This document shows, in pieces, positions 1 through 7,651 of a DNA stretch of 64,000 nucleotides. Position numbers and translations under genes: made by a program. The DNA is from Tissierellia bacterium. Lineage in GTDB: Bacteria > Bacillota > Clostridia > Peptostreptococcales > Acidaminobacteraceae. Below the pieces are notes generated by a model. That model saw nothing but the letters and a program-made list of their open reading frames with translations, ran no database searches and was not told the origin of the DNA. Location of the stretch: the NCBI GenBank assembly GCA_012838225.1, contig DUPT01000042.1, positions 43,902 to 107,901 on the forward strand, written 5' to 3'. The stretch's first letter is position 1, and every line of letters starts with the position of its first letter.

Positions 1-772
1 CCTGAGTCACATAGCGACGGTAGCTGATACCGGCCAGTAGTATGATCAGGCCCAGACCGATCGTGAGATTCGTCGGATCGACCCCCTGACGCTGGACCTG
101 CGCCGTGTCAAATAGACCGTAGAGACTGAGCCTTAAGAATTGATCATCCTCCAGTAGACGAGCAACGATCAACAGAAAATAGAAGCCAAAGCCGATGGCT
201 GTTGCACTTGAGGTGACGGTCTGCAAGCGTCTTTTTAGGACCGCGATCAGCGTGCCCAGAAAGAAAAAGATCAACTGCACCAAAAGGCTTGAGACCAGGA
301 TCGAACCAATCGCACCATCGGTCGGGATACTAAAGACGCCACTCACCCCATAGACCACTGCGGTGATGAGGCTGTTTACGATCAATAAGCCCAGGAGTCC
401 GACCGCGACCTTCGCTAGCCACAGTCCACGTCGTGACACCGGCTTGGAGAATAGAAAATCGCTCGATCGATTCAGCTTTTCCCGACCGACAAGAATCATC
501 CCGCTCATGATCGACAGGATCCCCAGCAGAAGCTGGACAAAGACATAGATATAGGCCAGATAGCCTGAGTAGGTGGCAAAGGAGTCGATATCGAGTCCAA
601 AGCCTCGAAGCACCTCGGGCGGGAAGCCCTCCATCATGGCAACCATATCATCTAAACCGTCTTGAAAGGCGGGATAGAAGCTTAGAAACAGTGCCAGGGT
701 GAGAAGGATCGCGATCAGCCAGCCCCGAAGCAGTCTCCCGTGAAGGCGCCACTCATGACGAAACGTGTTCAT
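1..772 (-). CDS. ABC-2 type transporter permease (3' end cut by window edge)
   Basis: The reading frame starts at an ATG at 772 and runs off the window start, so the C-terminus is missing. The N-terminus begins MNTFRHEWRLHGRLLRGW, followed at once by a hydrophobic segment (LIAILLTLALFLSFYPAF). A soluble stretch (DDMVAMMEGFPPEVLRGFG) and a second hydrophobic segment (YSGYLAYIYV) follow. That layout is typical of ABC-2 permeases of the drug/bacitracin export type. It overlaps the end of the upstream ATPase gene by 20 bases, so the two are translationally coupled and should form one exporter. The substrate cannot be read from the sequence. Identity as an ABC-2 permease rests on hydropathy, phrase similarity and context. 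Confidence 0.8.
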   Translation of the reverse strand, partial: MNTFRHEWRLHGRLLRGWLIAILLTLALFLSFYPAFQDGLDDMVAMMEGFPPEVLRGFGLDIDSFATYSGYLAYIYVFVQLLLGILSIMSGMILVGREKLNRSSDFLFSKPVSRRGLWLAKVAVGLLGLLIVNSLITAVVYGVSGVFSIPTDGAIGSILVSSLLVQLIFFFLGTLIAVLKRRLQTVTSSATAIGFGFYFLLIVARLLEDDQFLRLSLYGLFDTAQVQRQGVDPTNLTIGLGLIILLAGISYRRYVTQ

Positions 773-1655
773 TATTTGGCCTCTCATAATAGTCCATGAA
801 CAATTCCTCGAGTGAAGGATCCTCCATCGACAGGTTCTGGACATCGAACCGGGCCAGCTCTCGCAACAACCGGTTGATCTCTCCTCGGTAAATAAAGTGG
901 AGCTGATCGCCAAAGCGCTGCTTGACCTCGATCAGATCCGACCCTTCGAATCGATCGAGCGCCTCCGGGTCAGCTGTCAACTGAACATTTTTATAGTGAT
1001 TGCTTTGGAGCGATGCGATCTGGTCCATGTCCTCGATCCGGCCGTCTTTAATCAGAGCGATCCGATCGCTCAAGCGCTTGACTTCACTAAGGATGTGGGA
1101 GCTGAATAAAACCGTCGCTCCCCGTTTGTTCTCCTCCTCGATCAGATCGAAGAAGCGCTGCTGCATCAGCGGATCGAGTCCGCTGGTCGGTTCATCCAAT
1201 ATGATCAGGCTCGGCCGATGCAATAGGCCCTGGACGATCCCGACCTTCTTCTTATTGCCCAGGGACAGATCGTCGATTTTTCGGCTGATATCGAGATCCA
1301 TCCGCTCACACAGATCCTTCAGCCTGGCCGGATCCGGCCGGCCATAAAAGCTCATCGAATATTCGAGCAGATCCTTGACCTTCATATTGTCATAGTAGGC
1401 GACCTCACTCGGCAGATAGCCCACCCGCTTGGCGATCTCGACCTGGTCCTTGATGCTGTCGAGACCAAACAGTGTGATCTTTCCCGAGGTAGGAAAGATC
1501 AGACTCAGGGCGCAGCGGATGGTCGTGCTCTTGCCGGCGCCGTTGGGACCGATAAAGCCAAACACTTCGCCTTGTTTGATCGTGAAATGGACATCCTCGA
1601 CGCCGCGGTGGCGACCATAGTATTTTTTCAGGTGATTGACTTCAACGATATTCAT
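753..1655 (-). CDS. ABC transporter ATP-binding protein
   Basis: A 300-residue ABC ATPase that powers the adjacent ABC-2 permease. The Walker A motif is GPNGAGKST near residue 37. The signature LSLGNKKKVGI is close to LSGGQ but with GN in place of GQ, as is common in bacitracin/drug-export ATPases. Walker B is LIILDEPTSGLDP, followed by the switch histidine in SSHILSEV. The last 80 residues are an accessory domain ending with DPSLEELFMDYYE, a usual tail of this subfamily. Its ATG overlaps the TetR stop codon as ATGA, so regulator, ATPase and permease form one operon. Substrate unknown. Confidence 0.95.
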   Translation of the reverse strand: MNIVEVNHLKKYYGRHRGVEDVHFTIKQGEVFGFIGPNGAGKSTTIRCALSLIFPTSGKITLFGLDSIKDQVEIAKRVGYLPSEVAYYDNMKVKDLLEYSMSFYGRPDPARLKDLCERMDLDISRKIDDLSLGNKKKVGIVQGLLHRPSLIILDEPTSGLDPLMQQRFFDLIEEENKRGATVLFSSHILSEVKRLSDRIALIKDGRIEDMDQIASLQSNHYKNVQLTADPEALDRFEGSDLIEVKQRFGDQLHFIYRGEINRLLRELARFDVQNLSMEDPSLEELFMDYYERPNNEHVSS

Positions 1656-2257
1656 ACGCCCTCCTTATAGAGCATGACCCGCAGGGTATCGAACAGCTCA
1701 TCCGCTGCGACCAGCATGTCCTCGACAGCCATTTGAGGATGCGTCTGGGCGTATTTTTTAGCATAGCCTTCGGTCATCCAGCTGCAGATGTCGATCGCTT
1801 TTGCCAGATCGATCCCCTCCCGAAAACGCGACGTATCGATGGTATCACTTGATAGCACGTTCATGAGCTCGACCGTCTGGCGGACCAGTTCGGTATATTT
1901 TAGATCTTCGGGCTGTTCGCGAAACACCCGGTACAAAAAATCAAACATCAAAGGATAGCTCGTGGCCAGCTTGGCTTTTCGCTGTGAGATGATCTGAAAC
2001 AGCTCGATCAGATCATCGGTTCGGGGTAGACCATCGAGGACCTTGGCCTTGATCTGTTGACTGGTATGATCCATCAGATAGTGATACAGCTGTTGCTTGC
2101 TCCCAAAGTAGTGGAATAATGCCCCCTTGGATATCCCGGCTTGTTCGGTGATGGTATTGGTCGAAGCACTCCGATAGCTTTTATCACTGAACTCCCGGAG
2201 AGCAGCATTGATGATCCGCTGCTGTTTGGCTTGGCTTAGATTCTCAAAGGCTTCCAT
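1652..2257 (-). CDS. TetR/AcrR family transcriptional regulator
   Basis: A 201-residue TetR-type repressor. The N-terminal helix-turn-helix is clear: IINAALREFSDKSYRSAST, then TITEQAGISKGALFHYFGSKQQLYHYL, where GALFHYFGSK is the recognition helix and its boundary. The C-terminal ligand-binding part is family-specific and gives no effector. It is first gene of the exporter operon. Its ribosome site (AAGGAGGG) lies directly next to a 17-bp palindrome, so it very probably represses its own promoter and the exporter downstream. Confidence 0.93.
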   Translation of the reverse strand: MEAFENLSQAKQQRIINAALREFSDKSYRSASTNTITEQAGISKGALFHYFGSKQQLYHYLMDHTSQQIKAKVLDGLPRTDDLIELFQIISQRKAKLATSYPLMFDFLYRVFREQPEDLKYTELVRQTVELMNVLSSDTIDTSRFREGIDLAKAIDICSWMTEGYAKKYAQTHPQMAVEDMLVAADELFDTLRVMLYKEGV

Positions 2258-2266
2258 CTTCCCTCC

Positions 2267-2317
2267 TTGACCAGACTGGTCAATCCGATTATACGTCTAT
2301 TGACCAGACCGGTCAAT
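2267..2317 (-). promoter_or_regulatory. TetR-operon promoter with two palindromic operators
   Basis: On the minus strand a near-consensus promoter is visible: -35 TTGACC (2311-2316), a 17-base spacer and -10 TATAAT (2288-2293). Two copies of the same palindrome sit on it. One is TTGACCAGACTGGTCAA (2267-2283), a perfect palindrome about a central A, which touches the ribosome site. The other is TTGACCAGACCGGTCAA (2300-2316), with one mismatched pair, covering the -35. Centres are 33 bases apart, about three helical turns. This is the expected layout for autorepression by the TetR gene. Confidence 0.85.
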
Positions 2318-2392
2318 AGATGAATTCAAAGCTCTTGAGCTGTTTCAAGATGGTCCGGTCGGGAAATGGGTATAGGCATGATGGAGGTTGGC

Positions 2393-3058
2393 ATGAGAAA
2401 AGTAAGATTAACTGACGACAGTATAAAATCATTAAAAGCGATCGAGGCTTCGATGCAGGAGCTGCCGGTGCTCTCGGCCGAAGAGGTCAATAACAGCGAC
2501 ACCCTGCTGCTCCATATCGATATCGTGGAGGGCTTTATCAACGAAGGCGCGCTCAGCTCCAAACGAGTGTCGGCGCTGATCCCCTATGTCACCGAGATCA
2601 ATCACAAGCTCGATCAGGTGCGTCGGCTGTTCATCCGTGACGAGCATCCCGAGGATGCCTGTGAATTTAAGGCCTACCCGCCCCACTGCGTCCACGGCAC
2701 GGGCGAGAGTGAGCTGGTGCCTGAGATCAAGGCCTTTGTCCAGACAGAAGACGAGGTGTTCTTTAAGAACTCGACCAATGTCTTTCATGCCGATGGCTTT
2801 TTGGATTGGCTGATCGAGTCCGAGGTCAAGACCATCATCCTGGTGGGCGATGTGACCGATATCTGTGTCCTGCAGGCCGGTCTCACCATCCAGACCTGGT
2901 ATAACGAAAAGAATATCCCGATCCGTTTGATCTGTGTCGTCGATGGCGTCGAGACCTTCCATCTGCCTCAGACCCACCACGATGGCGATCTCATGAACCT
3001 GTTTGCCCTCTACAATATGCAGATGAATGGGATCGAGCTGGTCCAATCGATCGTCTGA
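2393..3058 (+). CDS. isochorismatase-family cysteine hydrolase (nicotinamidase-like)
   Basis: A cysteine hydrolase of the isochorismatase/nicotinamidase fold. Asp in LLHIDIVEGF, Lys in FKNSTNVF and Cys in DVTDICVLQAG match the Asp-Lys-Cys triad. RDEHPEDACEF and YPPHCVHGTGESELV match the nicotinamidase phrases around the metal site and the HCV.GT motif. I chose the ATG at 2393 because GGAGG lies six bases upstream of it; ATGs at 2366-2381 have no such site. Nicotinamidase would fit NAD salvage, but other amidases of the family share these motifs. It is transcribed alone, divergent from the TetR operon. Confidence 0.85.
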   Translation: MRKVRLTDDSIKSLKAIEASMQELPVLSAEEVNNSDTLLLHIDIVEGFINEGALSSKRVSALIPYVTEINHKLDQVRRLFIRDEHPEDACEFKAYPPHCVHGTGESELVPEIKAFVQTEDEVFFKNSTNVFHADGFLDWLIESEVKTIILVGDVTDICVLQAGLTIQTWYNEKNIPIRLICVVDGVETFHLPQTHHDGDLMNLFALYNMQMNGIELVQSIV

Positions 3059-3074
3059 AATTGTCTGACAACAC

Positions 3075-3104
3075 AAAATCCCGAGTGATCCTCGGGATTT
3101 TTTT
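3075..3104 (+). terminator. intrinsic terminator of the isochorismatase-family gene
   Basis: Stem AAATCCCGAG / CTCGGGATTT with a five-base loop TGATC, followed by a run of seven T. It begins 17 bases after the stop codon. Confidence 0.9.
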
Positions 3105-3121
3105 GTTGGCTGATAGGTGGT

Positions 3122-3796
3122 CTAGCGATGGATCTGTGGGGCGCCGCGATAGATCGTTTTGACCAATCGATTGACCGGCAATAGATTCATGACGATCAGG
3201 GCGATCAGACCATCGACAAAGACAAAGCTGTTATAGACCATCGAATAGACCAGAGGGTGTTGGCCCTCGGGCGCATAGGCGGCAAAGAAAATGCCACCGC
3301 TAAGCACGTGCATGATAAAGCGAAGGACATTGGCCGTGACGATCCCGACATTCATGTGCTTAGGAAAGGCACCGGCCAGCCCGATCATCATAAACGGCAC
3401 CGGATAATCCAACAATGTCTGGATCGGGTGCATGATATAGGCTCCCAGGAGGAGATTGACCAGACCGAATAAAAAGCCGGTGAATAAACCGACCTGCGGT
3501 CCGTAAGCAAAGGCGATCAGATAGATCGGTACCATCGCCGCGACAGTGATGCTGCCACCTTGGGGCATGCGAAAGAGCACCATCATATCGAGCACCACCG
3601 CGATCGCGACCGCCAGGGCGATCTGAGCCATCAAACGGGCACTGAACTCGATCCTGCCGAACCGGATCACCAGCACCAGCGCTACCAATAAAACGATCAG
3701 GACCAACAAAGACACCGGATTATCGATCAGGCTTTGGATCGCTTCCGGGATTGCCTGAGGAATTTCACTGAGTTTTTCCAACAGGGTGTTAAACAT
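3122..3796 (-). CDS. thiT: energy-coupling thiamine transporter substrate-binding component ThiT
   Basis: Six-helix S component of an ECF transporter for thiamine. Characteristic ThiT phrases are VLFRMPQGGSITVAAMVPIYLIAFAYG and LLDYPVPFMMIGLAGAFP, shown here as key stretches near residues 75-135. It needs the shared ECF module (EcfA, EcfA', EcfT), not present in this window. I chose the ATG at 3796 because GGAGGT precedes it; an in-frame ATG at 3820 falls inside the riboswitch terminator hairpin and is very unlikely to be used. Control is by the TPP riboswitch just upstream. Confidence 0.93.
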   Translation of the reverse strand: MFNTLLEKLSEIPQAIPEAIQSLIDNPVSLLVLIVLLVALVLVIRFGRIEFSARLMAQIALAVAIAVVLDMMVLFRMPQGGSITVAAMVPIYLIAFAYGPQVGLFTGFLFGLVNLLLGAYIMHPIQTLLDYPVPFMMIGLAGAFPKHMNVGIVTANVLRFIMHVLSGGIFFAAYAPEGQHPLVYSMVYNSFVFVDGLIALIVMNLLPVNRLVKTIYRGAPQIHR

Positions 3797-3808
3797 AAAA
3801 CCTCCAAT

Positions 3809-3832
3809 AAAAAAATCCATCGAGAGATGGAT
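3809..3832 (-). terminator. riboswitch expression-platform terminator before thiT
   Basis: On the minus strand: ATCCATC, loop TCTC, GATGGAT, then TTTTTT. It sits between the TPP aptamer and the thiT ribosome site, so ligand-bound RNA would stop here. This indicates transcriptional control. Confidence 0.85.
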
Positions 3833-3910
3833 CGACTTCCCTACGCCGGCATAATCCGGATCAGGTGATAAGGGTATCTCTCAGCCAAAGGGCACCCCCA
3901 GCAGCTTTAG
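3833..3910 (-). promoter_or_regulatory. TPP riboswitch (THI element)
   Basis: Read on the minus strand, the conserved blocks of the thiamine pyrophosphate aptamer occur in order: GGGGTGCC, GGCTGAGAGATACCC, ACCTGATCCGGATTATGCC and GGCGTAGGGAAG. The aptamer begins only a few bases after the csaA stop codon, so the RNA comes either from csaA read-through or from a promoter inside csaA. It controls thiT. Confidence 0.96.
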
Positions 3911-3911
3911 T

Positions 3912-4241
3912 TTAACCCAGTTTGTCGCCTAATGCAACCTTCCGATCAGGCTCGATCAAAACAACGCCGTCTTGATGATAGACGCCCAGCACCAGGATCT
4001 CCGATTTGATACCGGCGATCCGCTTGGGCGGGAAATTGATGACGGCCAATACCTGACGTCCGATCAGATCCTCCGGCTGATACAAGGCAGTGAGCTGAGC
4101 ACTGCTTTGCTTGAGCCCGAGGTCTTGGCCCAGATCGACCGTTAGGACATAGGCCGGTTGACGAGCCTTCGGATTGATCTCAGCCTGAGTGATCTCCCCG
4201 ACTCGAATATCGAGCGCTAAAAAATCATCAAAGGTTGCCAC
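3912..4241 (-). CDS. csaA: CsaA-type tRNA-binding-domain chaperone
   Basis: A 109-residue protein made only of an OB-fold tRNA-binding domain, the usual size of CsaA (about 110). Recognisable parts are FLALDIRVGEI, KARQPAYVLTVDLG, GLKQSSAQLT, VLAVINFPPKRIAGIKSEILVLG. CsaA homologues have been described as export-related chaperones and as tRNA-binding proteins; which role holds here is unknown. The start is GTG at 4241, sharing one base with the TAG stop of the upstream TSUP permease, so the two genes are coupled. Confidence 0.88.
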   Translation of the reverse strand: MATFDDFLALDIRVGEITQAEINPKARQPAYVLTVDLGQDLGLKQSSAQLTALYQPEDLIGRQVLAVINFPPKRIAGIKSEILVLGVYHQDGVVLIEPDRKVALGDKLG

Positions 4242-5020
4242 TAGATCACCCCCACGACGATATTATAGATACTGATGCCGGTGATCAGCCAGAGCATGAC
4301 CACAAACAGCACCTCAACGCGTTGGGCCGTCATATGCTTATTGAGCTGACCGGCCACCTGAGCGCCAAAGATGGCGGCAAACACCATATACGGGACGATC
4401 TCCAGATTGTAGCCGGCAAAGCCGGTGCTTAGGGTGATGGTGATCAGCTTCGCAAACTGCGAGAACAGGATGCTGACGAGCGAGGCGATCGAGGCCATCT
4501 TGATATCAAAGGTAAAGATGAACAAGAAGGCGACGATATTGAACGGTCCGCCCCCGATACCAAGCAGTGACGACAAAACCCCCAGACTGATCCCGACCAG
4601 GAGCGATAAAAAGACGATCTTTTTGGACTTATAGCCCAGGGTCGGCTTATAGTGCATATACAAAAAGACACCGACCAACAGCACCAGCATGACGCTGTTT
4701 TGGATCAGCTTCACCTGATCCATCGGCAGGTATAGCGACAGCTCATCCAGCACGATCTGACCCAGGATGCCACCGACAGCCGAACCCAGCGCGATCGGGA
4801 TGACGATCAGAAGCGGCATCCTTGTGCCCTTTCTCAGATGCTTTGTCACCGAGACCAGAGACATCGAAAACACCGTGATGGACGAAATGACACCGATCGT
4901 ATCGACCGGATAATTACTGATCATGTCCATGACCGGTTTGATGATCACCCCGCCGCCAAGCCCCGTCAGGGTACCGGCCAGGGTAGCGATAAAAGCAACG
5001 ATAATGTATAGGAATCTCAT
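4241..5020 (-). CDS. TSUP family permease (sulfite exporter TauE/SafE-like)
   Basis: A 259-residue membrane protein with about eight hydrophobic segments and two copies of the family glycine motif: TLTGLGGGVIIKPV near residue 20 and SLLGIGGGPFNIV near residue 152. This repeat is the hallmark of TSUP (PF01925) carriers, which move sulfur- or carbon-containing anions. The substrate is not evident. It is first gene of a two-gene unit with csaA. No good ribosome site lies next to its ATG; instead a strong hairpin stands immediately before it. Confidence 0.88.
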   Translation of the reverse strand: MRFLYIIVAFIATLAGTLTGLGGGVIIKPVMDMISNYPVDTIGVISSITVFSMSLVSVTKHLRKGTRMPLLIVIPIALGSAVGGILGQIVLDELSLYLPMDQVKLIQNSVMLVLLVGVFLYMHYKPTLGYKSKKIVFLSLLVGISLGVLSSLLGIGGGPFNIVAFLFIFTFDIKMASIASLVSILFSQFAKLITITLSTGFAGYNLEIVPYMVFAAIFGAQVAGQLNKHMTAQRVEVLFVVMLWLITGISIYNIVVGVI

Positions 5021-5061
5021 AATACTTGCGCCAATGGTCCGACCTAGGATTGGCGCCCTCT
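5021..5061 (-). other. leader hairpin between possible ribosome site and TSUP start codon
   Basis: On the minus strand an 8-bp perfect stem (GCGCCAAT at 5056-5049 with ATTGGCGC at 5035-5028) and a 13-base loop end seven bases before the ATG. The only purine-rich ribosome-like stretch, AGAGGG, is on the 5' side and overlaps the stem. The structure would hinder initiation unless opened. No known riboswitch was recognised. Confidence 0.45.
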
Positions 5062-5145
5062 TTTCTAGTGCGTTTTCGTCTGACGTGTCAGTCCTCGAAG
5101 GCAGATGTTCTCACGTCCGGTTATACGGTATAATACAAAGGGTCA

Positions 5146-5637
5146 TCAGTCTCGGCTAAGCATCGCCTGGATCACCCGGACACAGGCCGAAAGACCGATC
5201 TCATCGACTTGACTGAAGCGATCCGGCAGCGGCGAATCGATATCGAGTACCCCCACGACCTCTCCATCGATCCGGATGGGAAAGACGATCTCGGAAGCCG
5301 ATGCCGAGTCACAGGCGATATGGCCGGGAAAGGCCTCGACGTCCGAAACATTCACCATCTCAGCCTGAAGATAGGCCGCCATACATACCCCTTCGCCATG
5401 AGGCAGTCTGGGGCAAGCCGGCTTGCCCTGAAAAGGTCCAAGCACCAGATCATCGCCTTGGGCCAGGTAAAAGCCGACCCAGTTGATCTGGGGCAGATAG
5501 TAGTTTAGGATGGCGGCGGCATTACTTAGGATGGCCAGCATATTCCTTTCAACGCCCAGGTTCTCACGCAGCGCCCGGCGACAGATCTGATAGTTTTCCG
5601 CAGCATCAGCCGATGGCGGATACAATACAACTGACAT
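5146..5637 (-). CDS. GAF-domain free methionine-(R)-sulfoxide reductase
   Basis: A single GAF domain matching fRMsr enzymes, which reduce free Met-R-O in the cytosol. All three family cysteines are present: in KPACPRLPHG, EGVCMAAYL and HIACDSASASEIVFP. INWVGFYL near the N-terminus and GVLDIDSPLPDRF near the C-terminus are also typical. The start chosen is ATG 5637, which has GGAGGT six bases upstream; a longer frame to 5703 overlaps the divergent mutY gene and lacks a site. Confidence 0.92.
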   Translation of the reverse strand: MSVVLYPPSADAAENYQICRRALRENLGVERNMLAILSNAAAILNYYLPQINWVGFYLAQGDDLVLGPFQGKPACPRLPHGEGVCMAAYLQAEMVNVSDVEAFPGHIACDSASASEIVFPIRIDGEVVGVLDIDSPLPDRFSQVDEIGLSACVRVIQAMLSRD

Positions 5638-5662
5638 ATGACCTCCGATAGAAAGATAAATC

Positions 5663-6679
5663 ATGAACCATTTCTCTGAAAAACTGCTCACCTGGTATGA
5701 CATCCATCAGCGGCAACTGCCGTGGCGAGCCGATCCTCATCCCTATTATATCCTAGTTAGCGAATTCATGTTGCAACAAACCCGGATGGAGACGGTACTG
5801 CCCTACTACCACCGCTTTATCGAGGCCTTGCCGACGATCGAACAGCTGGCCTCGGCCTCCGAGGAGCAGCTGCTCAAGCTGTGGGAGGGCTTGGGCTATT
5901 ATCGCCGCGTAAAAAATCTGCATCAGACGGCTCAGCTGATCGTGGCCGAGCATGGCGGGATCGTCCCGTCTGATCCCGAGGTCCTAAAGCGCTTTCCCGG
6001 GATCGGCGACTATGTCGCCGGGGCGATCGCTTCAACGGCCTATCAGGTGAAAGTCAGTGCCATCGACGGCAATGTCCTGCGGATCCTGAGTCGCCTATAC
6101 TGTAATGAGGATGATCTGAGCCGAGCCGGGCCGAAGCGTGATCTGCAATCAAAGCTGTTAGCATTGCTGCCGACAGAGCGGGTCGGAGATTTCAATCAGG
6201 CGCTGATGGAGCTGGGGGCACTCGTCTGTCTGCCAAATGCCCGTCCGCTATGTGAGACCTGTCCGGTCTCAGCCGATTGCTGCGCCTATCAGACGGCCGA
6301 TCCGCTGGACTTTCCCCGGAAAAAAGACCGTAGAAAAGTCCCGGTCCATTTAAAGACGGTCCTGGTGGTGCGATCAGAAGAGGCGGTGCTGGTGGAGCCG
6401 TTCGGACCGGGGCTGCTCGAAGGACTGGCCTCTTTTCCGATGAAAGAGGGCCATCTGAGCCCGGCCGATATCAAAGCGCTTTATCCCGAGGCCATCATCA
6501 GCTCGCTCGGCCCAGCCCGCCACGTCTTTTCTCACTTGAAATGGGATATGATCGGCTATCAGGTGCTGCTGGCTGAGCCGGAGGCCGATTGGACGCCCCT
6601 ATCAAGGCTTGATCGGCTGAGCTTTCCGACTGCCCTGGCCGTCTATCGCAGCAGTCTCGAGGGCAGTGTCTCACCATGA
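5663..6679 (+). CDS. mutY: A/G-specific adenine glycosylase MutY
   Basis: Base-excision repair enzyme removing A mispaired with 8-oxoG. The catalytic Glu is in LVSEFMLQQTRMETV and the catalytic Asp in AIDGNVLRILSR. The helix-hairpin-helix is LKRFPGIGDYVAGAI. Four cysteines (VCLPNARPLCETCPVSADCC) form the 4Fe-4S site, with the seven-residue first gap seen in many Bacillota. The C-terminal NUDIX-like recognition domain follows, with RHVFSHLKW. Length of 338 is slightly short for the family. It is divergent from fRMsr, so two oxidative-damage genes share a 25-bp intergenic space. Confidence 0.96.
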   Translation: MNHFSEKLLTWYDIHQRQLPWRADPHPYYILVSEFMLQQTRMETVLPYYHRFIEALPTIEQLASASEEQLLKLWEGLGYYRRVKNLHQTAQLIVAEHGGIVPSDPEVLKRFPGIGDYVAGAIASTAYQVKVSAIDGNVLRILSRLYCNEDDLSRAGPKRDLQSKLLALLPTERVGDFNQALMELGALVCLPNARPLCETCPVSADCCAYQTADPLDFPRKKDRRKVPVHLKTVLVVRSEEAVLVEPFGPGLLEGLASFPMKEGHLSPADIKALYPEAIISSLGPARHVFSHLKWDMIGYQVLLAEPEADWTPLSRLDRLSFPTALAVYRSSLEGSVSP

Positions 6680-6683
6680 AAAA

Positions 6684-6718
6684 AAGCGATCTGTCCGGTG
6701 AAGGAGAGATCGCCTTTT
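6684..6718. terminator. intrinsic terminator between convergent mutY and ypfJ-like gene
   Basis: Stem GCGATCT (6686-6692) with AGATCGC (6707-6713), flanked by A-run on the left and TTTTT on the right, so it can act in both directions. Confidence 0.8.
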
Positions 6719-6721
6719 TGA

Positions 6722-7639
6722 TTATAGTTCTTCATAGGGGATATTGAAGGTATTGGCGCCATCGAAGCTGCCGGATTCATAGCCCTTCATGAACCAGCGG
6801 ACCCGCTGTTCACTCGTGCCATGGGTGAAGCTGTCGGGAACGACATAGCCCTGGCTTTGCTTTTGGATCCGATCATCGCCGATGGCTTCGGCGGCATTGA
6901 TCGCAGCCTCGATATCTCCGGGTTGGAGGACATCGCCTCGGTCTTGAAGGTGTTTGGTCACAACGCCGGCCAGATAGTCGGCTTGAAGCTCCAACCGGAC
7001 CGACAGACGATTGTATTCGGTCTGCGATACGGTGCGGCGATACTCCTCCATCTTATCGGTCACGCCCAACAGATTTTGGACGTGGTGGCCGACTTCGTGG
7101 AAGATGACATAGCTCATGGCATAGTGTCCCTCGACCCCAAACTGCGTCTGGAGATCATTGTAGAAGGACAGGTCGATATAGACCTTGCCGTCGGCCGGGC
7201 AGTAGAACGGGCCCATGGCCGATGAAGCTTGACCGCAGGCACTCTGGACATAGTCACTAAAGAGCACCATCGTGGTCGGTTGATACTGACCGAGATTGGC
7301 TTCGCGGAAGAGCTGGGTCCAGACGTCTTCGGTGAAGCGCAGATTGACGGAGGCAAATTCGCCCATGTCATCGGTCGAGGTATTGACCGGCGGGGCCACG
7401 CCTTCCTGATAAGGATTGGTCGGACTCGGCGCTCCGCCACCGAGCAAGCCGCCTAAGAGACCGCTTCTGAGCAGGAAGAAGACCACCAGCAGAATCAGAC
7501 CGATGCCGCCCAGTCCGCCTCGAGAGCCTCCGCCGCCGATCGGTATATTGATCGGCCCCGAAAAACCGCCCCCGCCGGAACGGGATTGTCCGCGCCGGTC
7601 CTCTACATTTGTACTTCTGGGTTTATCTTTCCACTCCAT
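6722..7639 (-). CDS. neutral zinc metallopeptidase, YpfJ family
   Basis: A 305-residue protein of the putative neutral zinc peptidase family (PF04228). The metal motif is HEVGHH in VIFHEVGHHVQNLLGV, with a further family phrase LELQADYLAGV carrying a probable third ligand. The N-terminus has a Gly/Ser-rich stretch and one membrane segment (GGIGLILLVVFFLLRSGLL), so the catalytic part is likely outside the membrane. The tail FMKGYESGSFDGANTF is conserved in the family. It is the last gene after elaA-like and DUF1002 genes. Biochemical function in bacteria is not established. Confidence 0.9.
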   Translation of the reverse strand: MEWKDKPRSTNVEDRRGQSRSGGGGFSGPINIPIGGGGSRGGLGGIGLILLVVFFLLRSGLLGGLLGGGAPSPTNPYQEGVAPPVNTSTDDMGEFASVNLRFTEDVWTQLFREANLGQYQPTTMVLFSDYVQSACGQASSAMGPFYCPADGKVYIDLSFYNDLQTQFGVEGHYAMSYVIFHEVGHHVQNLLGVTDKMEEYRRTVSQTEYNRLSVRLELQADYLAGVVTKHLQDRGDVLQPGDIEAAINAAEAIGDDRIQKQSQGYVVPDSFTHGTSEQRVRWFMKGYESGSFDGANTFNIPYEEL

Positions 7640-7651
7640 AGTTACCTCTCA

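Noticed and set aside
3797..3820. thiT start at ATG 3820
   Set aside because: This ATG lies in the stem of the riboswitch terminator and has no ribosome site.
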